DNA of 64,000 nt from Bryobacterales bacterium (GCA_016721425.1 JADKID010000038.1:1-64000); one strand, 5' to 3'; positions 27,969 to 37,824 are shown, counted from the stretch's first letter. Program-made: numbers and translations. The notes: a model not told the origin generated them from the sequence alone.

Positions 27969-27997
27969 CGGGAAACCACGGGGAAACGGGTCTACCA

Positions 27998-30412
27998 TTG
28001 CTGAAGCTCACCACTCTCGCCGCCCTAGCCGTGGCCACGGCACTGGCCGCCGCCCGCCCGGCTCCCATCGTCATTGACTACCCGATGGAAAACTCCATCT
28101 TTCCCCCCGAAATCGCACCGCCCACGTTTCTCTTTCGCGACGCGGAGCCCAAAGCAGTCGCCTGGTCCATCGAAGTCAACTTCTCTGACAAATCCCCAGC
28201 CATCCGCGTGACCACCCCCGCCGAGCCCCTCAAGATCGGCGAGATTGACCCCCGCGCCATCGCCCCCACCAACGAGTTGCCCAAGCTCACCGCGGAGCAG
28301 GCCGCCGCCCGCACCTGGATCCCCGACGCAGCCATCTGGACCGCCATCAAGCAGCACTCGGTCACGCGTCCGGCCATCGTCAACATCATTGGTTACAGTG
28401 ATTTGGCCCGCAAGAAGCAGATCTCCAGAGGCCAGGTCACCATCCACACCTCCGCTGATCCCGCCGGCGCTCCCATCTTCTTCCGCGACGTGCCCCTCAT
28501 GCCCAACGAGTCCGATAAAGGCGTCATCCGGCCTCTCCCGCCCGACGCCATCGGCCTGATCAAGCTCCGCCTGCGCCACATCGCCGATACCCAGAGCCGT
28601 ACCCTCATCGAAGGCCTGCCCACCTGCGTCAACTGCCACTCTTTCTCGCTGGACGGCAAAACGATGGGCATGGACGTCGATGGCCCCTCTAACGACAAGG
28701 GCCTCTACGCCCTGGTCCCCCTCCGCCAGCAGACCTCCATCCGCAACGAAAACGTCATCCAGTGGAGCTCTTTCAAGGGCAAGCTTGGCGCCAAAATTCG
28801 CGCCGCGTCTATGTCCCAGGTATCACCCGACGGCCGCTTCGTAGTCACCACCATCGACGACCCCGCCAATCAGTCCATCAAGGGCCGCGATCCGCTCGAC
28901 GACAAGTTCTACGGCACCAATTTCAAGGACTACCGCTTCCTCCAGGTCTTTTATCCCACGCGCGGCATCCTCGCCTGGTACAGCCGCGAGACCGGCATGC
29001 TTCAGCCTCTGCCCGGCGCCGACGATCCGCGCTTCGTCCAGACGGACGGCGTCTGGAGCCCCGATGGCAAGTGGGTGGTTTTCGCCCGCGCCGAGGCCAA
29101 ATCGCCCTATCCGCCCTCCGGCAAGCTCGCCCAATACGCCAACGACCCCCTCGAAACCGAGATCCGTTACGAGCTCTACCGCGTCCCCTTCAACAACGGC
29201 AAGGGCGGCACGCCCGAACGCATCGAGGGCGCCTCGCAAAACGGAATGAGCAACAATTTTCCCAAGGTCTCGCCCGACGGAAAGTGGATCGTCTTTGTCC
29301 GCTGCCGCAACGGCCAGTTGATGCGCCCCGATAGCCAGCTCTTCATCGTGCCCTTCGCCGGCGGAGACGCGCGCCGGATGACGTGCAACACCTCGCTGAT
29401 GAACTCCTGGCACAGCTTCTCGCCCAACGGCCGCTGGCTGGTCTTCTCTTCCAAGAGCCGCTCCCCTTACACCCAGATGTTCCTGACGCACATCAATGAA
29501 GACGGCACCGATAGCCCGCCCATCCTGATTGAGAACGCCACCGCCGCCAACCGCGCCGTCAACATCCCGGAGTTCGTCAACATCCCGCCCGACGGCCTCC
29601 AGAAGATCGAGGCCCCTGCCACCGACTTCTTCCGTGTCTTTGACCGCGCCCTCGATCTCACCAAAAAGAACGAGACCGAGGCCGCCGAGGCAGAGTGGCG
29701 CAAGGCAGTCTCCCTCAATCCCGAGGACGGCAAAGCCCGCTTCAACCTCGCCCTCTCTCTCGATCAGCGCGGACAGATGGACGAGGCCATCCCCCACCAT
29801 CAAAAGGCCGTCGAGGTGGAGCCCGACAACGCCGCTGCCTTCACCAATCTCGCCGTGGCCCTGCTCCGCAAAGGCCGGCTGGACGACGCCATAGACCGCT
29901 TCGCCAAGTCCCTCGCCCTAGAGCCCGATAACGCCAAGGCCGAGAGCAACCTCGGCGCCGCCCTCATTCAGAAGGGCCGCGTGGACGACGCCATCGAGCA
30001 CTGCCGCAAAGCGCTCGTCATTGATCCGGCGCACCCCGACGCCCACAATAGCCTCGGCATCGGCCTCGCCATGCGCGGCAAGGTGGATGAGGCCATTCCG
30101 CACCTCGAGACCGCCGTCGCCGCCGTTCCCGATTCGCTGGAGTACCGTTACAACCTGGGCCGCGTCCTGGCTGCCAAACGGCGCTTTGCCGACGCCATGC
30201 CCCACTTCGAGGAAGCCGTCAAGCTCTCAAATGGCGCAGAGCCGCAGAGCCTGGGCATGCTCTCCGCCATGTACGGCGAACTGGGCCGCTTCGCCGATGC
30301 CGCCCAGGTGGCCCGCCGCGCCCTGGATATCGCGGTCAAGGAGAACGACACCCGCACGGCCGAGGGCCTGCGCGCCCGCATTGCCGCCTACGAGGCTAAG
30401 GCTCGACAGTAA
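27998..30412 (+). CDS. exported protein with CxxCH site, PD40 (TolB-like) and TPR repeats
   Basis: The TTG start at 27998 opens a signal peptide (LKLTTLAALAVATALAAARP). At residues 210-214 there is a CVNCH motif followed by SFSLDGK. CxxCHSFS-type sites before PD40 repeats recur in exported proteins of Bacteroidetes and Acidobacteria and suggest a covalently bound heme. Three PD40 blade motifs are visible (SPDGKWVVFARAE, SPDGKWIVFVRCR, SPNGRWLVFSSKS). From about residue 550 to the end at 804 there are at least six TPR units (AEAEWRKAVSLNPEDGKARF, then AAFTNLAVALLRKGRLDDAI and so on). It is probably a periplasmic or surface scaffold; the substrate is unknown. Its end overlaps the convergent VWFA gene by 17 bp. 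Confidence 0.8.
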   Translation: MLKLTTLAALAVATALAAARPAPIVIDYPMENSIFPPEIAPPTFLFRDAEPKAVAWSIEVNFSDKSPAIRVTTPAEPLKIGEIDPRAIAPTNELPKLTAEQAAARTWIPDAAIWTAIKQHSVTRPAIVNIIGYSDLARKKQISRGQVTIHTSADPAGAPIFFRDVPLMPNESDKGVIRPLPPDAIGLIKLRLRHIADTQSRTLIEGLPTCVNCHSFSLDGKTMGMDVDGPSNDKGLYALVPLRQQTSIRNENVIQWSSFKGKLGAKIRAASMSQVSPDGRFVVTTIDDPANQSIKGRDPLDDKFYGTNFKDYRFLQVFYPTRGILAWYSRETGMLQPLPGADDPRFVQTDGVWSPDGKWVVFARAEAKSPYPPSGKLAQYANDPLETEIRYELYRVPFNNGKGGTPERIEGASQNGMSNNFPKVSPDGKWIVFVRCRNGQLMRPDSQLFIVPFAGGDARRMTCNTSLMNSWHSFSPNGRWLVFSSKSRSPYTQMFLTHINEDGTDSPPILIENATAANRAVNIPEFVNIPPDGLQKIEAPATDFFRVFDRALDLTKKNETEAAEAEWRKAVSLNPEDGKARFNLALSLDQRGQMDEAIPHHQKAVEVEPDNAAAFTNLAVALLRKGRLDDAIDRFAKSLALEPDNAKAESNLGAALIQKGRVDDAIEHCRKALVIDPAHPDAHNSLGIGLAMRGKVDEAIPHLETAVAAVPDSLEYRYNLGRVLAAKRRFADAMPHFEEAVKLSNGAEPQSLGMLSAMYGELGRFADAAQVARRALDIAVKENDTRTAEGLRARIAAYEAKARQ

Positions 30413-32534
30413 ACGCCGTGCGCTCCTCGGCGATCTTGTTGCCCTGCCGCACCACCGCCCGCACGTCATACGTACCCGGATTCAGATTGGCCGACATCAT
30501 AAACGGGATAATGCCGTTGGCGTCCGGCTTGTCCAGCGCCGGCGTCTCATTGGCCACCTCGACGCCGTCCTTCATCATCTGGATCTGCAGCACCGCGGCC
30601 CCCCCCTCCTTTTCCGGATTGAGAAGCATGTACAGCGATACCGGCGTGCCCGCCTTGAGGTGATCGGAGAGCGCCGGGATCACCTTGCCCGCCGAGTATT
30701 GCAGCGGGTCTGCCGCATCGCGCTCGGCCGTCGGCGGTTCCACGCGCCGCACCAGCGTCAGGTGGCTGAGCAACTGCACGGATTGCGGGACCAACAAGGC
30801 CGATTGCCGCGCCGCGGCGGCGTTCCCTTCGTGATCCACCACGGCCGCCTCCATCGTGTACCTTCCGCCCGCCAGGTAGATCTGCTGCCCGTACGTCACG
30901 TTGCCTTTGCGGTAGCCCGCCAGCCGGTCCTGCGGCACGTCCACGTAGACATCGCGGCTCACCTTGCGGACCACCTGCCCGGTCTCATCCTTGATCAGCG
31001 CCAGCATCGAGACGTGAATCCGCGCCAACTTGCCGTCCACGCTGTTGGTCACCATCAGATCCGCCATCGGCACCTCGAAGTTGATGGCGTAGCGGCTGAA
31101 CTGCGCATCACCCCGCAGCCGTAGAGCTGCCGCTCGGAAGGGCCGTCCCACCGGCCGAGGCCGGGCGTTGAGCGCCGAGAGCGCCGCCATCTCGAATGGC
31201 TCAATCGTAGCCCCTGCCAGCTTCGGCAGCGCATAGTAGCCGCTGCGCGTCTGCACCTTGAGCCCCGGCCGTGTCAGCTTCACTTCGATCTTGCGGAACT
31301 TGCCGTCGTAGTTGGAGGACACCGGCGCATAGCTCAGCTCATAGTGCGTCCGCACGTCTTCCATCAACTGCGCCAACGGTTTGCGCAGATCGTTCGTATT
31401 GGCGATCAGAAATCCGCCCGTTCCCTCGGCCAGTTCGGCCAGGTTCTGCTGGTAGTTCGACTTAAAACCGGCCGCGATCATCTCCTCCTGCTTGAAGTCC
31501 TCCGGCCGGAAGTTGTCGCCGTTGCTCTCCAGTTGCCGCCGTTGCGACAGGCGCGCCGCGTTCTGCAACTGGCTGGAACTGGCCGCGCTGGATAGCTGCG
31601 TCGTCAGGCCCCGCACGTCCATGCCGTAGATGCTCACGTTGGCCCGGTTGGCCGCCGCGATCGTGTTCTGGAACATCTGCAGATTCGTCGCCGGCAGCAC
31701 CAGTCCTTCCGAGAAGAAGAGCACTGTCTTGCGTCCCGGCAGCGGCTCGTGGCGCGTCACCATCAGCTTCAGCGCCTCCACCACACGCATTCCTTCCACA
31801 TCCGCCACGCCCATCAGCGATTGGCCGTACAGCATGCGCGCGATCATCTGGTTCGCCTCGGTCACCCCGGTCTCCGCGCCCGCGATCGCCGCGGACGGAC
31901 CGGCCAGCATCACGGCCACCGGGTCCACCGTCGTGGCGATGCCGCCCTCAGTGAGGATCAGGGCCGATTGGATCTGGTTCAGGATCTTCGAGGACTCCTG
32001 CGCGAATTGCGAGTAAGTTCCGGTGGCGACGCGATCCACCGCCTTGCGGATCAGGTCCTTATCCGACGTGAACTGCTGCAGGACGTTCAGCCGCGTATCC
32101 AGGCTGAATACTGCCATGTACGTGTTCGGCCCAATTTCTTTTTGCAGCAACTCCACCGCCGCGTTTCGGGCGAAGTCCCGGCTCCGCGGCCCCATCGAGT
32201 TGAATACCAGCGATACCAGGTTCACCTGGCGCATTGGATTCAAGGCCCGGGCTCTGGCCGTCCGCCCGGCGGCCGTCACCTGGCCTGCCGTCACCTCTTC
32301 GTTCAGTTGCGCCTTGTCCGTGAAGCTGTGGAACACGCGGATGGTCTGCTTGACGCCGTCTTCGTAGACCTCCACCTCTTCAGGCTTGAGGTCGCGGATC
32401 AGGTTGGAGCGCTTGTCCCGCACCACCAGATCCAGGAGCACTTCCTGTGCCGTGGTCCGGATCACCGTGTCGGGCGGAGCCTGCGCCAATACGGGCAGAA
32501 CCGCGGCAATCGAGATGAGTAGTGGAAGTCGCAT
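30396..32534 (-). CDS. VWFA-related Acidobacterial-domain exported protein
   Basis: This is a 712-residue protein starting at the ATG at 32534 with a signal peptide (MRLPLLISIAAVLPVLAQ). The early segment TTAQEVLLDLVVRDKRSNL followed by DLKPEEVEVYEDGVKQTI is the hallmark of the VWFA-related Acidobacterial domain. A von Willebrand A-like region follows (RKTVLFFSEGLVLP, YGMDVRGLTTQL), then LAELAEGTGGFLIANTND and LSYAPVSSNYDGKFRKIEV. The C-terminal part is beta-rich. Such proteins are abundant and acidobacteria-specific; their function is unknown, possibly extracellular adhesion. This gene is the strongest lineage marker in the window. Confidence 0.88.
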   Translation of the reverse strand: MRLPLLISIAAVLPVLAQAPPDTVIRTTAQEVLLDLVVRDKRSNLIRDLKPEEVEVYEDGVKQTIRVFHSFTDKAQLNEEVTAGQVTAAGRTARARALNPMRQVNLVSLVFNSMGPRSRDFARNAAVELLQKEIGPNTYMAVFSLDTRLNVLQQFTSDKDLIRKAVDRVATGTYSQFAQESSKILNQIQSALILTEGGIATTVDPVAVMLAGPSAAIAGAETGVTEANQMIARMLYGQSLMGVADVEGMRVVEALKLMVTRHEPLPGRKTVLFFSEGLVLPATNLQMFQNTIAAANRANVSIYGMDVRGLTTQLSSAASSSQLQNAARLSQRRQLESNGDNFRPEDFKQEEMIAAGFKSNYQQNLAELAEGTGGFLIANTNDLRKPLAQLMEDVRTHYELSYAPVSSNYDGKFRKIEVKLTRPGLKVQTRSGYYALPKLAGATIEPFEMAALSALNARPRPVGRPFRAAALRLRGDAQFSRYAINFEVPMADLMVTNSVDGKLARIHVSMLALIKDETGQVVRKVSRDVYVDVPQDRLAGYRKGNVTYGQQIYLAGGRYTMEAAVVDHEGNAAAARQSALLVPQSVQLLSHLTLVRRVEPPTAERDAADPLQYSAGKVIPALSDHLKAGTPVSLYMLLNPEKEGGAAVLQIQMMKDGVEVANETPALDKPDANGIIPFMMSANLNPGTYDVRAVVRQGNKIAEERTAFTVEP

Positions 32535-32581
32535 CGACGCTTCAATTGTAATCTGCCGGTCCACTCGGCTATAGTGCGCAG

Positions 32582-33427
32582 ATGACCAACGCCATTCCCA
32601 CTGGGGCGGAATTCAAGCAACAACTGCGCGACGGACAGCCCAAGATGGGCCTCTTCGTCAATTCCCACAGCACTACGATCGCCGAGCAGCTCGCGCACAG
32701 CGGCTACGACTGGCTCCTCATCGACACTCAGCATGGGCCGATGTCCAGCGAGACCCTCTCCACCATGCTCTGCGCCGTCGCCAGCGGCGGAGCCAAGTCC
32801 ATGGTTCGCGTCGCCGGCTATCACGATCGCGGCGGCATCCAGCAGGCCCTCGACCTCGGCGCAGACGGCATCCTGGTGCCCTATATCAACACGGCCGAAG
32901 AGGCGCGCCAGGCTGTCAGCTGCGCCAGGTATCCCACGGCCGGTACACGCTCTGTCTACTTCCCGCAACGCAGCATGAATCAGGCCGGCTTGCTCGGCTA
33001 TGCCGGCGCCGCTAACGACAACGTCATCATCGCCCTCCAGGTGGAGACCGCCGCCTGTATCGACAACATGACGGAAATCGCAGCCGTGCCCGGCGTCGAT
33101 ATGCTCTTTCTGGGTCAGAACGACCTCTGCATGTCCATGGGGCTCTACGAGAAGTACACGTTTCCGCACATGTACACCTCGCCGGAGCTCGGCGCCGCCA
33201 CCCAGAAGCTGATCGACGAGGCGCGCAGGAACAACGTGATCCTCGGCCTCTTCCTTTTCGGCACCTCGCGCGTCGGTGAGTTCCTGGAAAAGGGCTTCAC
33301 CTTCATCAGTATCGGCAACGACCTTCATCACGTGCTCACGCAGGCCGGCGCCTATGTGAAGGACATGGAGACCATCGCCACGGCTCAGGGTAAAGCCTGG
33401 ACCAGGCGGCCCAGCGCTCTCATTTAG
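32582..33427 (+). CDS. HpcH/HpaI-family class II aldolase
   Basis: This is a cytosolic metal-dependent aldolase that cleaves 2-keto-3-deoxy acids (as HpaI or GarL do) to pyruvate and an aldehyde. It has 281 residues from the ATG at 32582. Visible family features are LLIDTQHGPMS (catalytic His), LGADGILVPYINTAEEAR, ALQVETAACIDNM (metal-binding Glu) and VDMLFLGQNDLCMSMG. The true substrate cannot be read from sequence. It is divergent from the VWFA gene, with 47 bp between starts. The next gene on the strand is 117 bp downstream and unrelated. Confidence 0.88.
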   Translation: MTNAIPTGAEFKQQLRDGQPKMGLFVNSHSTTIAEQLAHSGYDWLLIDTQHGPMSSETLSTMLCAVASGGAKSMVRVAGYHDRGGIQQALDLGADGILVPYINTAEEARQAVSCARYPTAGTRSVYFPQRSMNQAGLLGYAGAANDNVIIALQVETAACIDNMTEIAAVPGVDMLFLGQNDLCMSMGLYEKYTFPHMYTSPELGAATQKLIDEARRNNVILGLFLFGTSRVGEFLEKGFTFISIGNDLHHVLTQAGAYVKDMETIATAQGKAWTRRPSALI

Positions 33428-33544
33428 AGACGGCGCCCCCGCGATCTTGCGCCACGCGCTACAGTTGCCGGAAAAGCCTCCGATCTAGTAGATATGGTCG
33501 GTACTGTCGCGCGTGGCCTCCGGCAGGGAGAGGACGGCTAGCCT

Positions 33545-34930
33545 TTGCTTAGCGCCATCGTGATGATCCCGGTGTTCGCGGCGATCTACTTCCTCGTCAC
33601 GAAATCCCACCGCGAGGCATTCCTCTACGTCTACATGCCGACCGTGCTGTGCCTGCCCACCTGGGCACACTGGATGATACCGGGTCTGCCGGATCCCAAC
33701 TTCTGCACCGCCACTGTTCTCCCTGTCACCGCAGCTTTCCTGATTTCGGGCCGCCGGGGCTGGAAATTCAGCATCGTCGATGTGCTCGTCGGCCTCTTCC
33801 TCTTCACGGTTGGCTATTCGGAATACACCAACGCCGGCTGGAGTGAAGCGCAGAATCTGCTCTTCGACATGATCGCCATGGGTTTCCTGCCGTACGTCCT
33901 GGCCAAGGGCATCGTGGAGCCCAACGGACTGCGCATCGCTTTTGTTCGAAGTTTCGTGTGGTGCCTGGCGATCACGATCTGCACCACACTCTACGAGTTC
34001 CGCTTCGGCTTTAACCTCTACATCAAGATTCTGGGGCCGTTCTTTCCGGGCCAGGCCGATGGCTGGGTGACGACGTTTCGCTACGGCCTGGCGCGCGTGG
34101 CCGGGCCTTTTGCCCACGCTATCCTGGCCGGCGTCGTGCTCATGTTCGGCTTACGCTTTCAGCTTTGGCTCCACGCGATGGGCGCCTGGGAGCCGAGGCT
34201 CAAAAGGTTCCATATTGGCCCATTCAGCAAGTCGATGTTGCTGAATCTTACGATGCTGGGCGGGCTGGGCATCACGCTTGTGCGCGGACCGCAACTGGGC
34301 GCCGTGCTGGGTGGCATCCTGGGGTTGGTCGGGCAGGGCAAGAACCCCCGCCTGCGCGCCAAGTTGCTCCTCTTGGGCGTACTCGTGATTGGAGTGCCGC
34401 TGGCTATCCAGGCCTGGCAATACGCCAGCGTGGGCCGGGCAAATGCCGTGGATTCCAACCAGGAGACGGCCGCCTACCGCAAGGAACTGATCGACAAGTA
34501 CGTGGATATCGCCATGCAGCACGCGCCGCTGGGCTGGGGCCGCAGCGGCTGGCCCAAGATTCCGGGCATGCCGTCCATCGACAACTACTATCTGCTGCTG
34601 GCGCTGATGCATGGCGTCTACGCTACCCTGCTGCTGGTCACCATCATCGTGGTGATGATGGTGCGCCTGTATCGCAATGGAATGCGCTACGCACCCATGA
34701 AGCCCGCCGGCAGTTCGCTCTCGTTCTGCCTGCTGGGCTGCTATCTGGGCTTCATGTTCTCCATCGCCACGGTCTACATGGGGGAAAACGTCATCCCCGT
34801 GTTCTTTCTGGTAACCGGCTTTGCCGATGGGTTTCTCGGCGGAGGTGGCGATGCCCAACTGCTGAAGCGCGCCGGGGCGCAGGTGATCGAAGTGGTGGCC
34901 CGGCCCAGGTTTGCGCGCGTTGTTGCCTAG
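33545..34930 (+). CDS. O-antigen ligase/polymerase-like membrane protein
   Basis: This is a 461-residue polytopic membrane protein with about 11 hydrophobic helices. Its layout fits the Wzy/WaaL/RfaL group that polymerises or ligates surface polysaccharides. A TTG start at 33545 is used because a TAG lies two codons upstream; GGGAGAGG sits before it. A large polar loop (VGRANAVDSNQETAAYRKEL to HAPLGWGRSGWPKIPG) between the later helices is where the family has its catalytic periplasmic loop. The LGWGRSGWP segment resembles the GxGxG-type loop of O-antigen ligases. Its substrate is unknown. No other polysaccharide genes are next to it. Confidence 0.65.
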   Translation: MLSAIVMIPVFAAIYFLVTKSHREAFLYVYMPTVLCLPTWAHWMIPGLPDPNFCTATVLPVTAAFLISGRRGWKFSIVDVLVGLFLFTVGYSEYTNAGWSEAQNLLFDMIAMGFLPYVLAKGIVEPNGLRIAFVRSFVWCLAITICTTLYEFRFGFNLYIKILGPFFPGQADGWVTTFRYGLARVAGPFAHAILAGVVLMFGLRFQLWLHAMGAWEPRLKRFHIGPFSKSMLLNLTMLGGLGITLVRGPQLGAVLGGILGLVGQGKNPRLRAKLLLLGVLVIGVPLAIQAWQYASVGRANAVDSNQETAAYRKELIDKYVDIAMQHAPLGWGRSGWPKIPGMPSIDNYYLLLALMHGVYATLLLVTIIVVMMVRLYRNGMRYAPMKPAGSSLSFCLLGCYLGFMFSIATVYMGENVIPVFFLVTGFADGFLGGGGDAQLLKRAGAQVIEVVARPRFARVVA

Positions 34931-34956
34931 CAGTGCCGCCCAGAGACGCAGCCTGG

Positions 34957-35421
34957 CTACTTGGCTGCCAGCACGTCAATCGCAACCTGCGCGATGGCCT
35001 CATCCACGTCTGATGCCGCGCCGCTGATGGCAATGCCGCCGATGGTCAGGCCGTCTACTTTGATCGGCAGTCCGCCCTGGTTCGGGAAGCCGTCCGGATA
35101 GGCAAGCACCCCAAGCTCGCCCTTTTTCAGGTTGTCGGCGGCGTTTTTGGAGGGGCTGCGAAACGCGGCCGAGTGGCGGGCCTTTTTCTGTGCGAACAGA
35201 ATCGTGTTGAGCGACGCGCCATCGCCCTTCTGCAGGAACAGCAGGTTGCCGCTCTCGTCCACGATACAGATGGTCACCTGCACGTTGCGCTTCTGCGCCT
35301 CGGCCTCCGCGGCCGCAACCATCGTCTTGATGGCGTTGAGGTTGAGATATTTCCTGGACGGCAACTCGACGGCCATCAGCACAATCGAGGTGAAGAGGAG
35401 CAGGGATACGAGTTTGAGCAT
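34957..35421 (-). CDS. exported GlcG/HbpS-family protein
   Basis: This 154-residue protein has a signal peptide (KLVSLLLFTSIVLMAVEL). The GlcG/HbpS fold follows: IKTMVAAAEAEAQKRNVQV, ICIVDESGNLLFLQK, GLPIKVDGLTIGGIAISG, DVDEAIAQVAIDVL. HbpS proteins bind heme and sense redox in Streptomyces, while GlcG is of unknown function. It is divergent from norZ across 146 bp, so a shared response to NO or heme stress is possible; this is inference. Confidence 0.85.
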   Translation of the reverse strand: MLKLVSLLLFTSIVLMAVELPSRKYLNLNAIKTMVAAAEAEAQKRNVQVTICIVDESGNLLFLQKGDGASLNTILFAQKKARHSAAFRSPSKNAADNLKKGELGVLAYPDGFPNQGGLPIKVDGLTIGGIAISGAASDVDEAIAQVAIDVLAAK

Positions 35422-35486
35422 GTCGCCTATCGTAAACCAACTTCAGCCCGGCGCGGAGAGGTGGATGAATTAAACTGTCAACTTTG

Positions 35487-35498
35487 TGACTGGAGTCA
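35487..35498. promoter_or_regulatory. 12-bp palindrome in the glcG-like/norZ divergent region
   Basis: The perfect inverted repeat TGACTGGAGTCA lies 69 bp upstream of the norZ ATG and 65 bp from the divergent start. Its position suits an operator for a NO- or redox-responsive regulator. It does not match a box I can name. Confidence 0.3.
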
Positions 35499-35567
35499 TA
35501 TCGGCTTGGCCCCTTCTCGCGCGATCGTGGAACTCGTACCCCCCAGTTCGGGGCAAGGAGAGTGTGC

Positions 35568-37778
35568 ATGAAGAAGCTCTGGATCGCTTTCGCTGCCGTC
35601 CTCGTCATATCCTTCTCGGTTCTCGGTTGGATCGGCACCAGGATCTATCAGGAGGCGCCGCCGATTCCCGATCGTGTGGTCACTACCGATGGCAAGACCG
35701 TGATCGGCCCTGGCGACATCGCCGCCGGCCAGAATGTCTGGCAGTCCATGGGCGGCATGCAGGTGGGCTCCGTCTGGGGCCATGGCAGCTACGTTGCGCC
35801 GGATTGGACCGCGGAATCGCTCCACAAGGAGCTTGTCTTTGTACTTGACAAGTGGGCGCAGGCCGACCACGGGCGCCTCTATACCCAACTCAATACCGAA
35901 CAGCAGGGCCAGCTCCGCGGCCGCCTGGAGGGCATCTTCCGTCCAAATACCTACGACGCCTCCACCGGCACAATCACGATTCATCCCGTCCGCGCCGAGG
36001 CCATGGCGGCTAACACTGTTTACTACACGGAGTTGTTTGCCAAGGGTAACCCGGCCTATGCGATTCCCGCCGGCGCAGTGCCCGATCCGGAGCGCGCCCG
36101 CCAACTCGCCGCGTTTTACTGGTGGACCTCATGGGCCGCCTCCACCAATCGCGTGGGCGACACCATCAGCTACACCCACAACTGGCCCCACGAGCCTCTG
36201 GTAGGCAACAAGCCCAGCGGCGAGAGCGTCATGTGGACAGGTGTCAGCATCATCATGCTGCTGGCCGGCATCTCGGCTCTCGTCTGGTGGTACGCCTCGC
36301 AAAAGGAAGAGCCGCTCGGTGAACTGCCGAAGATCGATCCCCTGGCGGGCTGGCGCTCCACGGCATCGCAGATCGCCACACTGAAATACTTCTGGATTGT
36401 GGCCACGCTGATCCTGGTGCAGATGATCCTGGGCATCGTGACAGCCCACTACGGTGTCGAAGGCGATGGATTCTATGGCATCCCGCTCTCCAAGTGGCTC
36501 CCTTACGCCGTCACGCGCACCTGGCACGTGCAGATTGGAATCTTCTGGATCGCCACTGCGTGGCTCGCCGCCGGGCTCTACATCGGTCCGCTGGTCAGCG
36601 GCAAGGAACCAAAGTTCCAGCGCCTGGGCGTGAACGTGCTGTTCGGCGCGCTGCTGGTGATCGTCGCCGGCTCGCTCACCGGCGAATGGCTCAGTGTGCA
36701 GAACCGGCTCACCGATGCGCAGTCCTTCTACTTCGGCCATCAGGGCTACGAATATGTCGAGTTGGGCCGCGCCTGGCAGATCTTCCTCTTTGCCGGGCTG
36801 CTCATCTGGCTGGGCCTGGTGGTTCGCAGCGTCTGGCCCGCGTTGAAGACCGCCGGCGATCAGCGCCAGTTGCTGTGGCTGTTTCTGATCTCCAGCGCCG
36901 CCATCGGACTCTTTTACGGAGCCGGTCTGACGTGGGGCCAACACACGCATCTCTCCATCGTCGAATACTGGCGCTGGTGGGTGGTGCACCTCTGGGTGGA
37001 AGGCTTCTTTGAGGTCTTTGCCACTACGGTGATCGCGTTCTTCTTCACACGCCTGGGCCTCATCCGGCCAGGTCTCGCCGCCAAGGCCGCGCTGCTCTCG
37101 GCCACCATCTATCTGGCCGGCGGCATTATCGGCACCTGCCACCATCTGTACTTCTCCGGCACGCCCACGGTCGCCCTGGCCTGGGGCTCGGTGTTCAGCG
37201 CGCTGGAAGTGGTGCCGCTGGTGCTGGTGGCCTATGCTGCTCTCGACGACCTCCGCCGGGGTCGCGCCACGGAGTGGGCTCGCCGCTACAAGTGGCCGGT
37301 GTACTACTTCGTCGCCGTCGCCTTCTGGAACATGGTGGGCGCCGGGTTGTTTGGCTTCATGATCAATCCGCCCATCGCTCTCTACTACATGCAGGGCCTC
37401 AACACCACGCCCCTCCACGGCCACGCCGCTCTCTTCGGGGTCTACGGCATGCTCGGCATCGGCCTGATGCTGGTGTGCCTGCGCGCCATGACAGACGGCG
37501 AGTGGAGCGACAAGTGGATGAAGTTCGCGTTCTGGTCGATGAACATCGGCCTGTTCGCGATGTGCGTCGGCAGCCTGCTGCCCGTTGGTCTCCTCCAGAC
37601 CTACGCCAGCGTGGAGCACGGCTACTGGTACGCCCGCTCCACGGAGTTCCTCCAGACCCCGCTCATGCAAAACCTGCGCTGGCTCCGCGCCCCGGGCGAT
37701 ACGCTCTTCGGCGTCGGGGCATTGGCTCTGGTTGTGTTTGTCTGGAAGGCCCGCGCCAAGTCCGCCGCCAACGGCTGA
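35568..37778 (+). CDS. norZ: quinol-dependent nitric oxide reductase
   Basis: qNOR reduces two NO to N2O with electrons from quinol in the inner membrane. The protein is 736 residues from the ATG at 35568, preceded by AAGGAGAG. The N-terminal extension has one helix and a large periplasmic domain (residues 30-210, with AAGQNVWQSMGGMQVGSVWG), the fused NorC-like part that lacks a c-heme motif as expected for qNOR. The catalytic NorB-like part has the heme ligands in YAVTRTWHVQIGIFW and TTPLHGHAALFGVYG. The FeB site appears in LTWGQHTHLSIVEYWRWW and the Glu in VEGFFEVFATT. The gene is alone, ends with a strong hairpin, and probably serves NO detoxification. Confidence 0.96.
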   Translation: MKKLWIAFAAVLVISFSVLGWIGTRIYQEAPPIPDRVVTTDGKTVIGPGDIAAGQNVWQSMGGMQVGSVWGHGSYVAPDWTAESLHKELVFVLDKWAQADHGRLYTQLNTEQQGQLRGRLEGIFRPNTYDASTGTITIHPVRAEAMAANTVYYTELFAKGNPAYAIPAGAVPDPERARQLAAFYWWTSWAASTNRVGDTISYTHNWPHEPLVGNKPSGESVMWTGVSIIMLLAGISALVWWYASQKEEPLGELPKIDPLAGWRSTASQIATLKYFWIVATLILVQMILGIVTAHYGVEGDGFYGIPLSKWLPYAVTRTWHVQIGIFWIATAWLAAGLYIGPLVSGKEPKFQRLGVNVLFGALLVIVAGSLTGEWLSVQNRLTDAQSFYFGHQGYEYVELGRAWQIFLFAGLLIWLGLVVRSVWPALKTAGDQRQLLWLFLISSAAIGLFYGAGLTWGQHTHLSIVEYWRWWVVHLWVEGFFEVFATTVIAFFFTRLGLIRPGLAAKAALLSATIYLAGGIIGTCHHLYFSGTPTVALAWGSVFSALEVVPLVLVAYAALDDLRRGRATEWARRYKWPVYYFVAVAFWNMVGAGLFGFMINPPIALYYMQGLNTTPLHGHAALFGVYGMLGIGLMLVCLRAMTDGEWSDKWMKFAFWSMNIGLFAMCVGSLLPVGLLQTYASVEHGYWYARSTEFLQTPLMQNLRWLRAPGDTLFGVGALALVVFVWKARAKSAANG

Positions 37779-37824
37779 TGCCGGGTTGGCTCGCCTTACG
37801 TTTCACAACTTGACACCATCGAAG

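Noticed and set aside
36129..37670. 513-residue minus-strand open frame
   Set aside because: It lies antisense to norZ and shows His/Glu/Gln-rich composition typical of antisense frames in high-GC DNA.
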